From the NCBI RefSeq assembly GCF_023243045.1, contig NZ_JALKFX010000019.1, forward strand, positions 1 to 60,794: 60,794 bases of DNA, given 5' to 3'. The position numbers and the translations under genes were made by a program. Below, in pieces: positions 9,086 through 19,799 of this stretch; the stretch's first letter is position 1; each line of letters begins with the position of its first letter. Under the pieces are notes generated by a model. It ran no database searches, was not told the DNA's origin, and saw only the letters and a list, made by a program, of their open reading frames with translations. The DNA is from Frankia sp. AgB32 (GTDB lineage Bacteria > Actinomycetota > Actinomycetes > Frankiales > Frankiaceae).

Positions 9086-10102
9086 CTACGGCTTGTGCTG
9101 CTCGGCGTGGCCGCCGAACTGCTTGCGCATTGCGGAGAGGATCTTGTCCGCGAACAGGCCCTCCCCGCGGGAGCTGAACCGCTCGTAGAGCGACGCGGTC
9201 AGCACGTGGGCGGGGACACCCTCCTCGACCGCGGCCAGCACCGTCCAGCGGCCCTCACCGGAGTCCGAGACCCGGCCGCTGAACTCCGTCAGCTCAGGGT
9301 CGGCGTGCAGGGCGGTGGCGGTGAGGTCGAGCAGCCAGGAGGCGACGACGCTGCCGCGCCGCCAGACCTCGGAGATCGCGGCGGTGTCGAGGTCGTACTG
9401 GTAGTACTGCGGGTCGCCCAGCGGCGCCGTCTCGGCGTTGTGCTCGGCGGCCTCGCGGCCGATGTTCGCCTTGTCCAGGACGGCGAGGCCCTCGGCGAAG
9501 GCGGCCATCATGCCGTACTCGATGCCGTTGTGGACCATCTTCACGAAGTGCCCGGCACCGTTCGGCCCGCAGTACAGGTAGCCCTTCTCGGCCTGGGACG
9601 GCTCGCCGGTGCGACCGGGCGTGCGCTCGACCGAGCCCACGCCGGGCGCGATCGTCTCGAACAGCGGCTCCAGACGGGCGACGGTCTCCGCCTCGCCGCC
9701 GATCATCAGGCAGAAGCCGCGCTCCAGGCCGAACACGCCGCCCGAGGTGCCGACGTCCACGTAGTGCACGCCCTTCGCGGCCAGTGCCTGGGCCTGGTGG
9801 ATGTCGTCCCGGTAGTACGAGTTGCCGCCGTCGATGATGATGTCGTCCGGCGCGAAGTGCTCGGCCAGCGCGGTCACCGTCTCACCCGTCAGCCCGGCCG
9901 GGACCATGACCCAGGCGGCCCGCGGCGGGCGCAGCGCCGCGGCGAACTCGGCGAGCGTGCTCGCCCCCGTGGCGCCCTCGGCCTCCAGGGCCTTGATGGC
10001 CTCGGGGTTCACGTCGTAGACCACGCACTCATGGCCGCCGCGGATCAGCCGGCGCACCAGGTTCGCGCCCATTCGGCCGAGTCCGACCATCCCGAGCTGC
10101 AT
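9086..10102 (-). CDS. gnd: 6-phosphogluconate dehydrogenase, decarboxylating (short GndA/YqeC type)
   Basis: 338 residues starting [19 protein letters not shown], a Rossmann GxGxxG cofactor site. The substrate-domain signatures [23 protein letters not shown] and [16 protein letters not shown] are all present, with the Lys and Asn residues of the family. It oxidises 6-phosphogluconate to ribulose 5-phosphate and CO2. This short form, about 300-340 residues rather than 470, is usually NAD-linked. ATG at 10102 follows GGGGAG. The reading frame continues upstream, but without good starts. It is a single gene, divergent from the flavin reductase gene. Confidence 0.9.
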   Translation of the reverse strand: MQLGMVGLGRMGANLVRRLIRGGHECVVYDVNPEAIKALEAEGATGASTLAEFAAALRPPRAAWVMVPAGLTGETVTALAEHFAPDDIIIDGGNSYYRDDIHQAQALAAKGVHYVDVGTSGGVFGLERGFCLMIGGEAETVARLEPLFETIAPGVGSVERTPGRTGEPSQAEKGYLYCGPNGAGHFVKMVHNGIEYGMMAAFAEGLAVLDKANIGREAAEHNAETAPLGDPQYYQYDLDTAAISEVWRRGSVVASWLLDLTATALHADPELTEFSGRVSDSGEGRWTVLAAVEEGVPAHVLTASLYERFSSRGEGLFADKILSAMRKQFGGHAEQHKP

Positions 10103-10517
10103 CTCGTCTCCCCGCTCGTCTCGTTCGGCGGCCCGGACGGCGAGGTGCGCCGCGGCCGGGCCGTGCTTCGGCTCCTGCCATTGTTCCCGGCCAGCCGCCC
10201 GGCTCCCGGACGTGGTCGGCGCGCCCGTCCGTTCGGGCCGGGTGCTTCTCGTCACCGTCCGGCGGCGCGACCCCGCCGGGGGCTGCCACCCGCTCACGGT
10301 GCTACCCGATCCCGTGCGATCGGCTCACGGCGCGACCCGCCGGCGGACGGTCGGGGCGGTTTCGCGCAGCGCCGACCGGCCTGGCCGGTTCACCGTAGCC
10401 GTCCGCGTACCGTGCGACGGTCCGACCCGGCAATTCCGACCCGGCAATACTGCCGTGGCCAGGTAACGACACGGGGTCGGCCGGGTAGCGGGCCGGCAGC
10501 GGGGGAGGGCGGTAGGC
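10103..10517. other. divergent intergenic region upstream of gnd and the flavin reductase gene
   Basis: 415 bases with no supported gene. At 10421-10448 a 14-bp unit, TCCGACCCGGCAAT, is directly repeated twice with no gap, about 70 bases before the GTG of the reductase. It could be a regulator site or part of the leader. Nothing else stood out. Confidence 0.45.
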
Positions 10518-12011
10518 GTGGATGAGGACACGAACGTTGACGTGATCGTGATCGGCGCGGGGCCGGCCGGGGAGAACGTGGCCGGGCGCTGCGCGGATGC
10601 CGGGCTTGCCGTGGCGGTCGTCGAGCGGGAGCTCGTCGGCGGCGAGTGCAGTTACTGGGGCTGCATTCCCAGCAAGACGCTGATCCGCCCCGGCGAGGTG
10701 CTGGCCGCGGCCCGCCGGGTGCCCGGGGCCGTCTCGGCGGTCATCGGCACGGCGGATGCCGTCGCGGCCTTCGCCCGGCGGGACTGGATGGTCAGTGACT
10801 ACTCCGACGAATCCCAGGTGCCGTGGCTGACCGACAAGGGGGTCGAGCTCGTCCGCGGCGTCGGCCGGCTGACCGGCCGCCCGCGCGAGGTCGAGGTCAC
10901 CGCGGCCGACGGCGCGCGGCGGCTGCTGCGGGCGTCCCGGGCGGTCGTGGTGGCCACCGGGACGCGGGCGACGATCCCGCCCATCCCGGGCCTGGCCGAC
11001 GCGCAGCCGTGGGACAACCGCACCGCGACCGGCGCCCACACCGTGCCGCGGCGGCTGGTGGTGCTCGGCGGCGGCGCGGTCGGCGCCGAGCTCGCCCAGG
11101 CGTTTCGCCGACTCGGCAGCGAGAAGGTCACCCTGGTCGAGGGCTCGCCCCGGCTGCTGGCCCGGGAGGAGGAGTTCGCCGGCGAGCAGGTGGCGGTGTC
11201 GTTCGCGGCGGACGGCATCACGGTGCTGGTCGGCACCCGGGTGAGCGAGGTCCGCCGGGCCCGGACCGACGTCGACCAGCCCCTCGGCCCGGTCACCGTC
11301 ACCCTCGACCGCGGGCACCGGCCGGCCGGCACCGACGTCAATACCAGCGCCGCCGCAGATGGCGAGGCGCCGACGTCCCTCGAGGCGGACGAGATCCTGG
11401 TGGCCGCCGGTCGTACCCCGGCGACCGCCGAGCTGGGACTTGCCGCGTTCGGGCTGCGCCCGGACGGGTTCATCGAGGTCGACGATCAGCTGCGCGCCGT
11501 CGGCGTCGCCGACGGCTGGCTGTACGCCGTCGGCGACGTCAACGGCCGCGCCCTGCTGACGCACATGGGCAAGTACCAGGCGCGGATCGCCGCCGATGTG
11601 ATCACCGGCCGCCGGGATCCGGCCGGGCAGGCCGCGCGGGATGTCGCCGACGGGTCCGCCGTGCCGCGGGTGACCTTCACCGACCCGCAGGTCAGCGCGG
11701 TCGGCCTGACTGAGCGGGCGGCGCGCGCGGCGGGCCTGTCGGTCCGCGCCGTCAGCGTGGCCACCGGCGGGGTCGCCGGGGCGTCCGTACGCGGCGAGGG
11801 AACTGCCGGAACCTCGATGATCGTGGTGGACGAGGCGCGCCGGGTCCTCGTCGGCGCGACGTTCACCGGACCGGACACCCAGGAACTGGTGCACGCGGCG
11901 ACGGTCGCGATCGTCGGGGAGGTGCCGCTGGAGCGGCTGTGGCATGCCGTGCCCTCGTTTCCGACGGTGAGCGAGGTCTGGCTGCGCCTGTTGGAGGAAT
12001 ACGGCTTGTGA
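10518..12011 (+). CDS. FAD-dependent pyridine nucleotide-disulfide oxidoreductase (lipoamide dehydrogenase / mercuric reductase-like)
   Basis: 497 residues. The N-terminal FAD site is VIVIGAGPAGENVA, followed by the redox-active disulfide motif GGECSYWGCIPSK. A second nucleotide site (VVLGGGAVGAELAQ) lies near residue 180. The region YAVGDVNGRALLTHMGKYQA is the second FAD contact, and the C-terminal interface domain is complete. The active-site spacing has two residues between the cysteines in an unusual SYWGC context, where lipoamide dehydrogenases usually have LNVGC, so the physiological substrate is uncertain. The GTG at 10518 follows GGGGGAGGGCGGTAGG. It ends four bases before a G-only run that is probably artefactual. 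Confidence 0.85.
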   Translation: MDEDTNVDVIVIGAGPAGENVAGRCADAGLAVAVVERELVGGECSYWGCIPSKTLIRPGEVLAAARRVPGAVSAVIGTADAVAAFARRDWMVSDYSDESQVPWLTDKGVELVRGVGRLTGRPREVEVTAADGARRLLRASRAVVVATGTRATIPPIPGLADAQPWDNRTATGAHTVPRRLVVLGGGAVGAELAQAFRRLGSEKVTLVEGSPRLLAREEEFAGEQVAVSFAADGITVLVGTRVSEVRRARTDVDQPLGPVTVTLDRGHRPAGTDVNTSAAADGEAPTSLEADEILVAAGRTPATAELGLAAFGLRPDGFIEVDDQLRAVGVADGWLYAVGDVNGRALLTHMGKYQARIAADVITGRRDPAGQAARDVADGSAVPRVTFTDPQVSAVGLTERAARAAGLSVRAVSVATGGVAGASVRGEGTAGTSMIVVDEARRVLVGATFTGPDTQELVHAATVAIVGEVPLERLWHAVPSFPTVSEVWLRLLEEYGL

Positions 12012-12013
12012 GT

Positions 12014-12102
<89 letters not shown>

Positions 12103-12164
12103 CGGCCCCCCCGCGGCGCCTCCCGCCGCCCCGAGCGCGAGAACCGCGAACTTCTGGTGGACGG

Positions 12165-12195
12165 CGCCCACGTCAGCGAGATACCGACGTGGGCG
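12165..12195. terminator. hairpin between the flavin reductase and GPGG protein genes
   Basis: CGCCCACGTC pairs perfectly with GACGTGGGCG across an 11-base loop. The site lies between two convergent genes, which fits a bidirectional terminator. Confidence 0.55.
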
Positions 12196-12237
12196 AAACC
12201 CTCGACGTCAGGGCGATGACACCGGGCGAACATGGGA

Positions 12238-12381
12238 TCAGGTGAACACCGAGACCCCGCCCGGACCGATGAGCAGGCCGACGACGATGAGCGCGATCCC
12301 GTAGAGCAGACCCCCGCGCACGATCGTGACGATTCCAGCGATGACCAGCACCACGGCGATCAGCCAGAGAAAAAATGCCAT
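12238..12381 (-). CDS. GPGG-motif small membrane protein
   Basis: 47 residues with two hydrophobic helices (FFLWLIAVVLVIAGIVTIV and LLYGIALIVVGLLIGPG) and the sequence GPGG just before the C-terminus. This matches a small, widely conserved actinobacterial membrane protein family of unknown function. The ATG at 12381 has a strong ribosome binding site (GGAAGGGAG). It lies between the glpD-like gene upstream on the same strand and the flavin reductase gene. Confidence 0.8.
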   Translation of the reverse strand: MAFFLWLIAVVLVIAGIVTIVRGGLLYGIALIVVGLLIGPGGVSVFT

Positions 12382-12484
12382 GCCGACTCCCTTCCGCGGT
12401 CGGCACCGGTAAAACCCTCGGGCGCACCGTGGCGAAATACTGTTTTGCCCGGCGCAGGTCAGCCGGCGGTTGCCCGGTGGGAAG

Positions 12485-14266
<1,782 letters not shown>

Positions 14267-14517
14267 GATGGCGATCCTCCTTCGTGCCTGCGTGGTGCGT
14301 GCTGACGGTGTACGGCCGTTGCGGCGTGGCCGTCTCCATCGTGCCGGCTGGCGGTGACGAACGCCTGTGCGCAGGTGAACGACGGGCGTCGACGGGACGG
14401 CGCGACGGCGCTGGCCGGAGTTTGTCGAGCGACGCACGACCGGGTCGTGGAGTACTACGGTCTGTCTGTCCGGACCCTCCCGCCCCTGCGACGAGGCCGA
14501 CAGATGGGTGCGACCAC

Positions 14518-15696
14518 GTGGACCTGACCTACTCTCCGGCCGCGGCGGAGTTCCGCGCCGAGCTGCGGGCGTGGCTTGCCGCGAACATCCCCGCGCGGTG
14601 GGCCGCGCCCGGGTTCTGGGCGTCGCTCGACGAGGACGAGGCGTTCGACCTGCGCCGCGACTGGGAGCGCCGCAAGGCCCTGGCCGGCTTCGCCGGGGTC
14701 GACTGGCCGGTCGAGTTCGGCGGGCGCGGAGGCACTCCGGCGATGGCGGCGATCCTCGACGAGGAGCTGGCGCGGGCCCGCGCCCCGCGGTCGGTGAACA
14801 CCCTCGGCCTGACCTTCCTGGCGCCGACCCTGATGGCCGTCGGCACCCCCGAGCAGAAGGCCGAGATCATCGGTCCGCTGCTGCGCAACGAGGTGATCTG
14901 GTGTCAGGGGTTCTCGGAGCCCGGCGCCGGCTCGGACCTCGCGGCCCTGCGCACCCACGGCGAGCGCGACGGCGACGAGTTCGTCGTGAACGGCCAGAAG
15001 GTGTGGACGACGTTCGCCCGCCGCGGCGACCAGATCTTCACCATGGTGCGGACGGAACCGGGTTCCAGCCGGCATCGCGGGCTGTCCCTGCTGCTGATCG
15101 ACATGCACGCGCCCGGGGTGGAGGTCCGCCCGATCCGGCAGATGAGCGGCGTCAGCGAGTTCGGCGAGGTCTTCTTCACCGATGTGCGGGTGCCTGCGGC
15201 GGCCTGCGTCGGGGGTCTCGGCAACGGCTGGGCGACGGCGATGCTGCTGCTGTCGTTCGAGCGTGGCGCGTCCGCGATCGGCCAGTACACCGACTACCTG
15301 CGCGCCTTCGAGGAGATCGTGCGGGTCGCCCGGGCGCTGGGACGGGACGGCGACCCGGTCGTGCGCCAGGAGCTCGCGCGGCGCCGGGTCGAGCTGGAGT
15401 GCCTGCGCTACCACTCGCTGCACGTGCTCACCGAGGTCGAACAGGGCCGCGATCTCGGCTTCGCCTCGTCGGTGACGAAACTGCAGTGGTCGCAGGCCTA
15501 CCAGGGGCTGTTCGAGACGTTCGACGAGCTGCTCGGCCCCGACGCGGCGCTCGTGCGGCCGACGGCGGACGTCGACCTGACGGCGCTGCGCCGGGAGAGC
15601 TTCTGGACCAGGTCGGTGACGATCTGGGGCGGCTCGTCGCAGGTCCAGCGTTCGATCGTCGCCGAGCGGGTGCTCGGTCTGCCGCGTGGGTCCTGA
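14518..15696 (+). CDS. acyl-CoA dehydrogenase, catalytic-type subunit
   Basis: 392 residues starting MDLTYSPAAAEFRAELRAWL, typical for FadE proteins that work as heteromers. Family signatures include WCQGFSEPGAGSDLAALRT (FAD and substrate contact), VNGQKVWTTFA, and the C-terminal IWGGSSQVQRSIVAERVLGLP. The segment LLSFERG holds a Glu at the position of the catalytic base in related FadE26-type chains. It introduces a 2,3-double bond into an acyl-CoA. The GTG at 14518 was chosen for its fit with family N-termini. It lies 90 bases before a second acyl-CoA dehydrogenase gene on the same strand. Confidence 0.88.
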   Translation: MDLTYSPAAAEFRAELRAWLAANIPARWAAPGFWASLDEDEAFDLRRDWERRKALAGFAGVDWPVEFGGRGGTPAMAAILDEELARARAPRSVNTLGLTFLAPTLMAVGTPEQKAEIIGPLLRNEVIWCQGFSEPGAGSDLAALRTHGERDGDEFVVNGQKVWTTFARRGDQIFTMVRTEPGSSRHRGLSLLLIDMHAPGVEVRPIRQMSGVSEFGEVFFTDVRVPAAACVGGLGNGWATAMLLLSFERGASAIGQYTDYLRAFEEIVRVARALGRDGDPVVRQELARRRVELECLRYHSLHVLTEVEQGRDLGFASSVTKLQWSQAYQGLFETFDELLGPDAALVRPTADVDLTALRRESFWTRSVTIWGGSSQVQRSIVAERVLGLPRGS

Positions 15697-15786
15697 CCAC
15701 CCGCTGGCCCCACCATCGCTGGCCCGACCGCCCTGGGCGCCAGCCGCCTCGTGTCCCCGTCCCGTGCCGTCAGGAGACCACCGACC

Positions 15787-16923
15787 GTGTTCTTCGCCCT
15801 GACCGACGAGCAGCGTGCGCTCGCCGCCTCCGTCCGTGACCTGCTCGCCGGCCGCTTCGACCTGGCCGCCGTGCGGGCCGTGTTCGACGACCCGGCCGGC
15901 GACGGCCATCCGCTCGACCTGTGGAAGACGATCGGGGAGCAGGGCTGGCTGTCCGTGCGGGTACCGACGGAACACGACGGTCTCGACCTCGGCCTGGTCG
16001 ACGTGCAGGTGATCGCCCGGGAGTTCGGCGCGGGCGTCGTGCCCGGGCCGTGGGCGGCCACCGTCCTCGCGGGCGAGGCGGTGCTGCGCGCCGGCGGCCC
16101 GGAGCAGGCCGCGGCCGTGCTCGGCCCGCTCGCCGCCGGTGACCTCGTCGCGACCGTGGCGCTGCGCGGGCCCGGCGGCGGTCCCGGGCCGGACGGCGTC
16201 GCCGTGCGTGCCACCGCCGCGGGACGGCTCGACGGGATCGCGTCGGGCGTCGAGTACGCCGGAGTCGCCGATCTCGTCGTGGTCGCGGCGATCGAGGGGC
16301 CCGGCCCGTCGGCCGCCGGCACCGGTCCGGGCCTCGGGCTGTACCTGCTGGACCCGACGGTCGCCGGGGTGACGATCGAGCCCCAGGCGGCCCCCGACGG
16401 CACGACCCGCCTGGCCGCGCTGACGCTCGCCGGCGCGGCGGCGACGCGACTGCCCGGTTCGGGCGCCGCCGCCCTCGCGGACCTGCGGCGTCGTGGGGCC
16501 GTGCTGGCCGCCGCGGACCTCGTCGGCCTCGCCCGCGCGGCGCTGACCCGCACCGTCGCCTACGACACCGACCGGGTCCAGTTCGGCCGACCGGTCGGCT
16601 CCTTCCAGGCGGTGGCACATCACCTCGCCGACCTGCACGTCGCCGTCACGATGGCCGAGCACGCCGTGCTCTACGCGGCGCACGCACTGGACGCCGGCCG
16701 CCCGGACGCCGACCTCGCCGTCGCCGTCGCCAAGAGCAAGGCGAACCAGGCCGGTGCGGACACCACCGCCGCCATGATCCAGTACCACGGCGGGATCGGT
16801 TATACCTGGGAACACGACGCTCATTTCTTCTACAAACGCGCACGGCGCCTCATCGCCGCCTTCGGCGACAGCCAGTGGCACCGAGAACAGGTCGCGCGGC
16901 TGACGATCGACTCCGTGGGCTGA
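15787..16923 (+). CDS. acyl-CoA dehydrogenase, second subunit of a probable heteromeric pair
   Basis: 378 residues. It opens with FFALTDEQRALAASVRDLLA and ends with IQYHGGIGYTWEHDAHFFYKRA, the typical tail of partner-type acyl-CoA dehydrogenases. The usual catalytic-base and GSD motifs seen in the upstream gene are weak or missing. That fits the FadE26-FadE27 kind of alpha2beta2 enzyme, in which each chain gives part of the active site. Such pairs commonly act on bulky substrates such as sterol side chains, but nothing next to it proves the substrate. The GTG at 15787 follows AGGAGACC. Confidence 0.85.
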   Translation: MFFALTDEQRALAASVRDLLAGRFDLAAVRAVFDDPAGDGHPLDLWKTIGEQGWLSVRVPTEHDGLDLGLVDVQVIAREFGAGVVPGPWAATVLAGEAVLRAGGPEQAAAVLGPLAAGDLVATVALRGPGGGPGPDGVAVRATAAGRLDGIASGVEYAGVADLVVVAAIEGPGPSAAGTGPGLGLYLLDPTVAGVTIEPQAAPDGTTRLAALTLAGAAATRLPGSGAAALADLRRRGAVLAAADLVGLARAALTRTVAYDTDRVQFGRPVGSFQAVAHHLADLHVAVTMAEHAVLYAAHALDAGRPDADLAVAVAKSKANQAGADTTAAMIQYHGGIGYTWEHDAHFFYKRARRLIAAFGDSQWHREQVARLTIDSVG

Positions 16924-17072
16924 TTGTCCCGCCGCGCCGAACCCTGAGTTCGATCACCGGCGGCGATCCTTCCCGTTTTTCGGTCGGCCGGCGGCGGGCC
17001 GACATCTGACACTGCGCGGTCAGCTGCCCCGGGCGCTCCGCCCGGTTGCCGGATCCCCCACACTTATGCGAC

Positions 17073-19799
17073 ATGAACGGACGCTCCGTGCAGGCGCTGT
17101 CAGCGGTGATAGTTCGATGCACGGCTCAGTTGCGGGTCGCGCAGATCGGATTCCTGCTGTTTTTCGGCATGGTCTGGGCCGGCTGGTACCGCGACCATCC
17201 GATCGCGGTGGTGGCCATGGCGGTGCTGGTGGCCTGGGGTCTGCTGCTGGCGCTGCTCCGGCGCGGCCCGCGACGGGCGTACGTCGTCGCAGACGCGATC
17301 GTGTCCGGGCTCGCCGCCGCCACCACGACCTGGATCACTCCGGCCGAGTCGCGGGGCGACCCGGCGTCCGTCGTGTTCGTCGTCGTGCTCACCGTCGTGG
17401 TCGGCGCGGCCTTCTCGCACAGCCGGCGGCTGTTCGTGGCCATCCTGGCGACACTGGCCGTCGCGCAGCTTGCCAGCGCCGTGGGACACCGACCCCAGGT
17501 CTTCGCCTCCACGGCGATCATGGTCGTGGTCGCCGTGCTGGTGCGCCGGGCCGTCGACCGGCTGCGCCGGGTCGCGATCGAGGCCGACAGACAGCGCCGC
17601 GCCGCCGCCGCCCGCCGCCGAAGACTGCTGGTCGCCGAGGGCCGCGAGCGCGACACCCGGGAGCAGGAGCGGCTGCTGCACGACACCATCCTCAACACGC
17701 TGACCGGGCTCGGCATGAGCGTGGACCAGCCGGTGGAGCTGCTGCGCCGGCAGTGTGACCACAGTGTCCGCGTCGTCGAGGAACAACTGGCCGGCCGGGC
17801 GGAGCCGGGCGTCGGTGTCCTCGAACGCCTCGCCCAGGTCGTCAGCGCCGCGTCCGTCGACGGCCTGCGCGTCACGCTGGTCCGCGTCCCGCCCACCGCG
17901 CAGGCGGGTACGGCGCGGCCCGGCGCGGCTGAGTCGGTCGGTGACGAGTCGGTCGGGGACGAGTCGGTCGGGGACGAGGCGGTGGGGGAGGGACCGGGCG
18001 GCGATCCGGCGGCGCTGATACCGGACGAGGTCGCGACGGCCGTCGCCGCCGCGGCGGGCGAAGCGCTGCGCAACGTGCGTTCCCACGCCGGCGTCGCGCA
18101 CGCACGCGTCGAGGTGGCGCTGAACCCGGGTGACCTGTGCGTCCGCGTCGTCGACGAGGGGCGTGGTTTCCAGCCGGAGCTGGACGCCGCCGGTGGGCAG
18201 CGGCTCGGCCTGCGCAACTCGATCGTCGCCCGGATGTGGGCGGCCGGCGGTCGGGCCGAGATCTGGTCGCGACCCGGCCGCGGCACCCAGGTCACCCTGA
18301 GCTGGGAGGCTCCACCGGCGGAGCCGGCCGAGGCGCTCGCCGCCGCGCCGCTGGCCGAACAGCTCACCATCGCGGCCCGCCGGGCCTTCGCGGTCGCCGT
18401 CGTCGTCGGCTGGCTCGCCGCCCTCGTCCCCGTGATCCTGCACCGTGACCAGACCCGCTCGTTCGCGGCCGGGCTGGCGGTCTGGCTGGTGACCGCGGTG
18501 GTCATCGCCGTGACCGCGCGGGTCGTGGCCCGCCGGGCGCTGCGCCGCGGCGAGGCCCTCGGCGTCCTGCTGGTCGCCATCGCCTCGGCGGTCGCCGGGG
18601 CCGTCAACACCGTCGAGCTGCCCGGCCACCTGGTCGTCAGCTGGGGCACCACGATGGTCAACCCGCTGCTGGTGGCACTCGCCGTGCTCACCCGGCGGGC
18701 CCGGGAACGGTACGCCGCGGCCGCGCTGGCGGCGGTCGCGATGGCCGCGATCGTCCTCGGCCTCGGTGGCTGGGGCAACGAGCTGGTGATGGCCCGGCTC
18801 GGCGCGGCGATCTACGCGCTGGTGATCCTCCAGCTGTTGGTGACCATGTTCGGACCGGTCCTGCGCGCCAGTGCGCAGCAGCGGGCGCGCGCCGCGGACC
18901 TCGACGTCGAACTCGTCAGCCGCCGGGTCCTGGGCCGGGCGGTGCGGCGGGACCGCCAACTGCGGCTGAAGGAGCTGGACGCCCGGTTCCTGCCGCTGCT
19001 GCGCGACATCGCCGCGGGTCGGCTCGATCCCGCCGACCCCGACGTCCGTGCCCAGTGCACGGCCCGGGCCCGCGCGCTGCGCCGCGACCTGACCGGCGCC
19101 GGGCCGGCCGCGCTGCGGCGGCTGACCGGGCCCATCGAGGAGGCCGAGGCGCGGGGCATCGCCGTCACCGTCCAGACGGTCGGCGAACTCATGGTCATCC
19201 CGGAGGCGGTGCGGGGGGAGTTCCTCGCCCGGATCTCCGCGGTGCTCTCCGCCGTCCGCCACGGCCCGGTGCTGCTCACCGCCTACGTCGACGACTCCGG
19301 GGCGAACGTCTACCTCACCTATCCCGCCCGCTCGGCAGCGCGCCCGCCCGCGGAGCGCGCCGCGGCTGTCTCGTCGGCGGCAGCGACCTCCCCCGCGGAG
19401 GCAGCCGTGGGGCGCCGCGGCGGGGGACGGCCAACCCGGCGCGCGGCGACGCTCGCGGACTTCGGCCGCACCGGCGAGTTCGGCCCCGGTGGTTCCGGGC
19501 TCGTCCGCGGCGGCGGGACCATCGGGGACGGCGTCGTCTGCGTGGAGATGCACTGGTCCGCGGCCGAGGCGGTGGGCGACGCTCCGCCCGCCCCGCGCCA
19601 GCCCGGGCAACCCGTCGAGACCGGTCGGCCGGCGGGGCGGACGCTCGCCGCGGCGGGAGCTGGCGGGTCCGGCGGCCCGGACGCGCTGATCGCCATCGCC
19701 GGCCTGCGTGGCTCCGGTCGGAGCGGCGAGGACGTCAGGCAGTCATCGCCCGATCGAACAGCCGGGTGGCGGCGGCGAGCGCCGCGCGGCGCTCGCTAG
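17073..19799 (+). CDS. orphan sensor histidine kinase-like protein with two membrane modules
   Basis: 908 residues. Several membrane helices (residues 15-160) lead to a coiled linker and a phospho-acceptor-like motif, QERLLHDTILNTL, near residue 205. An HATPase domain follows: EALRNVRSHAG (N box), VVDEGRGF (G1), GLRNSIVARMW, and GRGTQVTLSW near residue 410. Unusually, a second block of about six membrane helices (residues 440-600) and another cytosolic region follow, and the protein ends in a long disordered tail. The linker before the ATPase holds four copies of a five-residue repeat (SVGDE). No response regulator gene is adjacent. ATG at 17073 was chosen. The 3' end overlaps the convergent glpD copy by 65 bases. 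Confidence 0.75.
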   Translation: MNGRSVQALSAVIVRCTAQLRVAQIGFLLFFGMVWAGWYRDHPIAVVAMAVLVAWGLLLALLRRGPRRAYVVADAIVSGLAAATTTWITPAESRGDPASVVFVVVLTVVVGAAFSHSRRLFVAILATLAVAQLASAVGHRPQVFASTAIMVVVAVLVRRAVDRLRRVAIEADRQRRAAAARRRRLLVAEGRERDTREQERLLHDTILNTLTGLGMSVDQPVELLRRQCDHSVRVVEEQLAGRAEPGVGVLERLAQVVSAASVDGLRVTLVRVPPTAQAGTARPGAAESVGDESVGDESVGDEAVGEGPGGDPAALIPDEVATAVAAAAGEALRNVRSHAGVAHARVEVALNPGDLCVRVVDEGRGFQPELDAAGGQRLGLRNSIVARMWAAGGRAEIWSRPGRGTQVTLSWEAPPAEPAEALAAAPLAEQLTIAARRAFAVAVVVGWLAALVPVILHRDQTRSFAAGLAVWLVTAVVIAVTARVVARRALRRGEALGVLLVAIASAVAGAVNTVELPGHLVVSWGTTMVNPLLVALAVLTRRARERYAAAALAAVAMAAIVLGLGGWGNELVMARLGAAIYALVILQLLVTMFGPVLRASAQQRARAADLDVELVSRRVLGRAVRRDRQLRLKELDARFLPLLRDIAAGRLDPADPDVRAQCTARARALRRDLTGAGPAALRRLTGPIEEAEARGIAVTVQTVGELMVIPEAVRGEFLARISAVLSAVRHGPVLLTAYVDDSGANVYLTYPARSAARPPAERAAAVSSAAATSPAEAAVGRRGGGRPTRRAATLADFGRTGEFGPGGSGLVRGGGTIGDGVVCVEMHWSAAEAVGDAPPAPRQPGQPVETGRPAGRTLAAAGAGGSGGPDALIAIAGLRGSGRSGEDVRQSSPDRTAGWRRRAPRGAR
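17931..17990. repeat. four 15-bp tandem repeats inside the kinase-like gene
   Basis: Units GAGTCGGTCGGKGAC start at 17931, 17946 and 17961, with a diverged fourth copy at 17976. They encode SVGDE-type pentapeptides in the linker before the ATPase domain. Copy number can vary without a frameshift. Confidence 0.85.
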
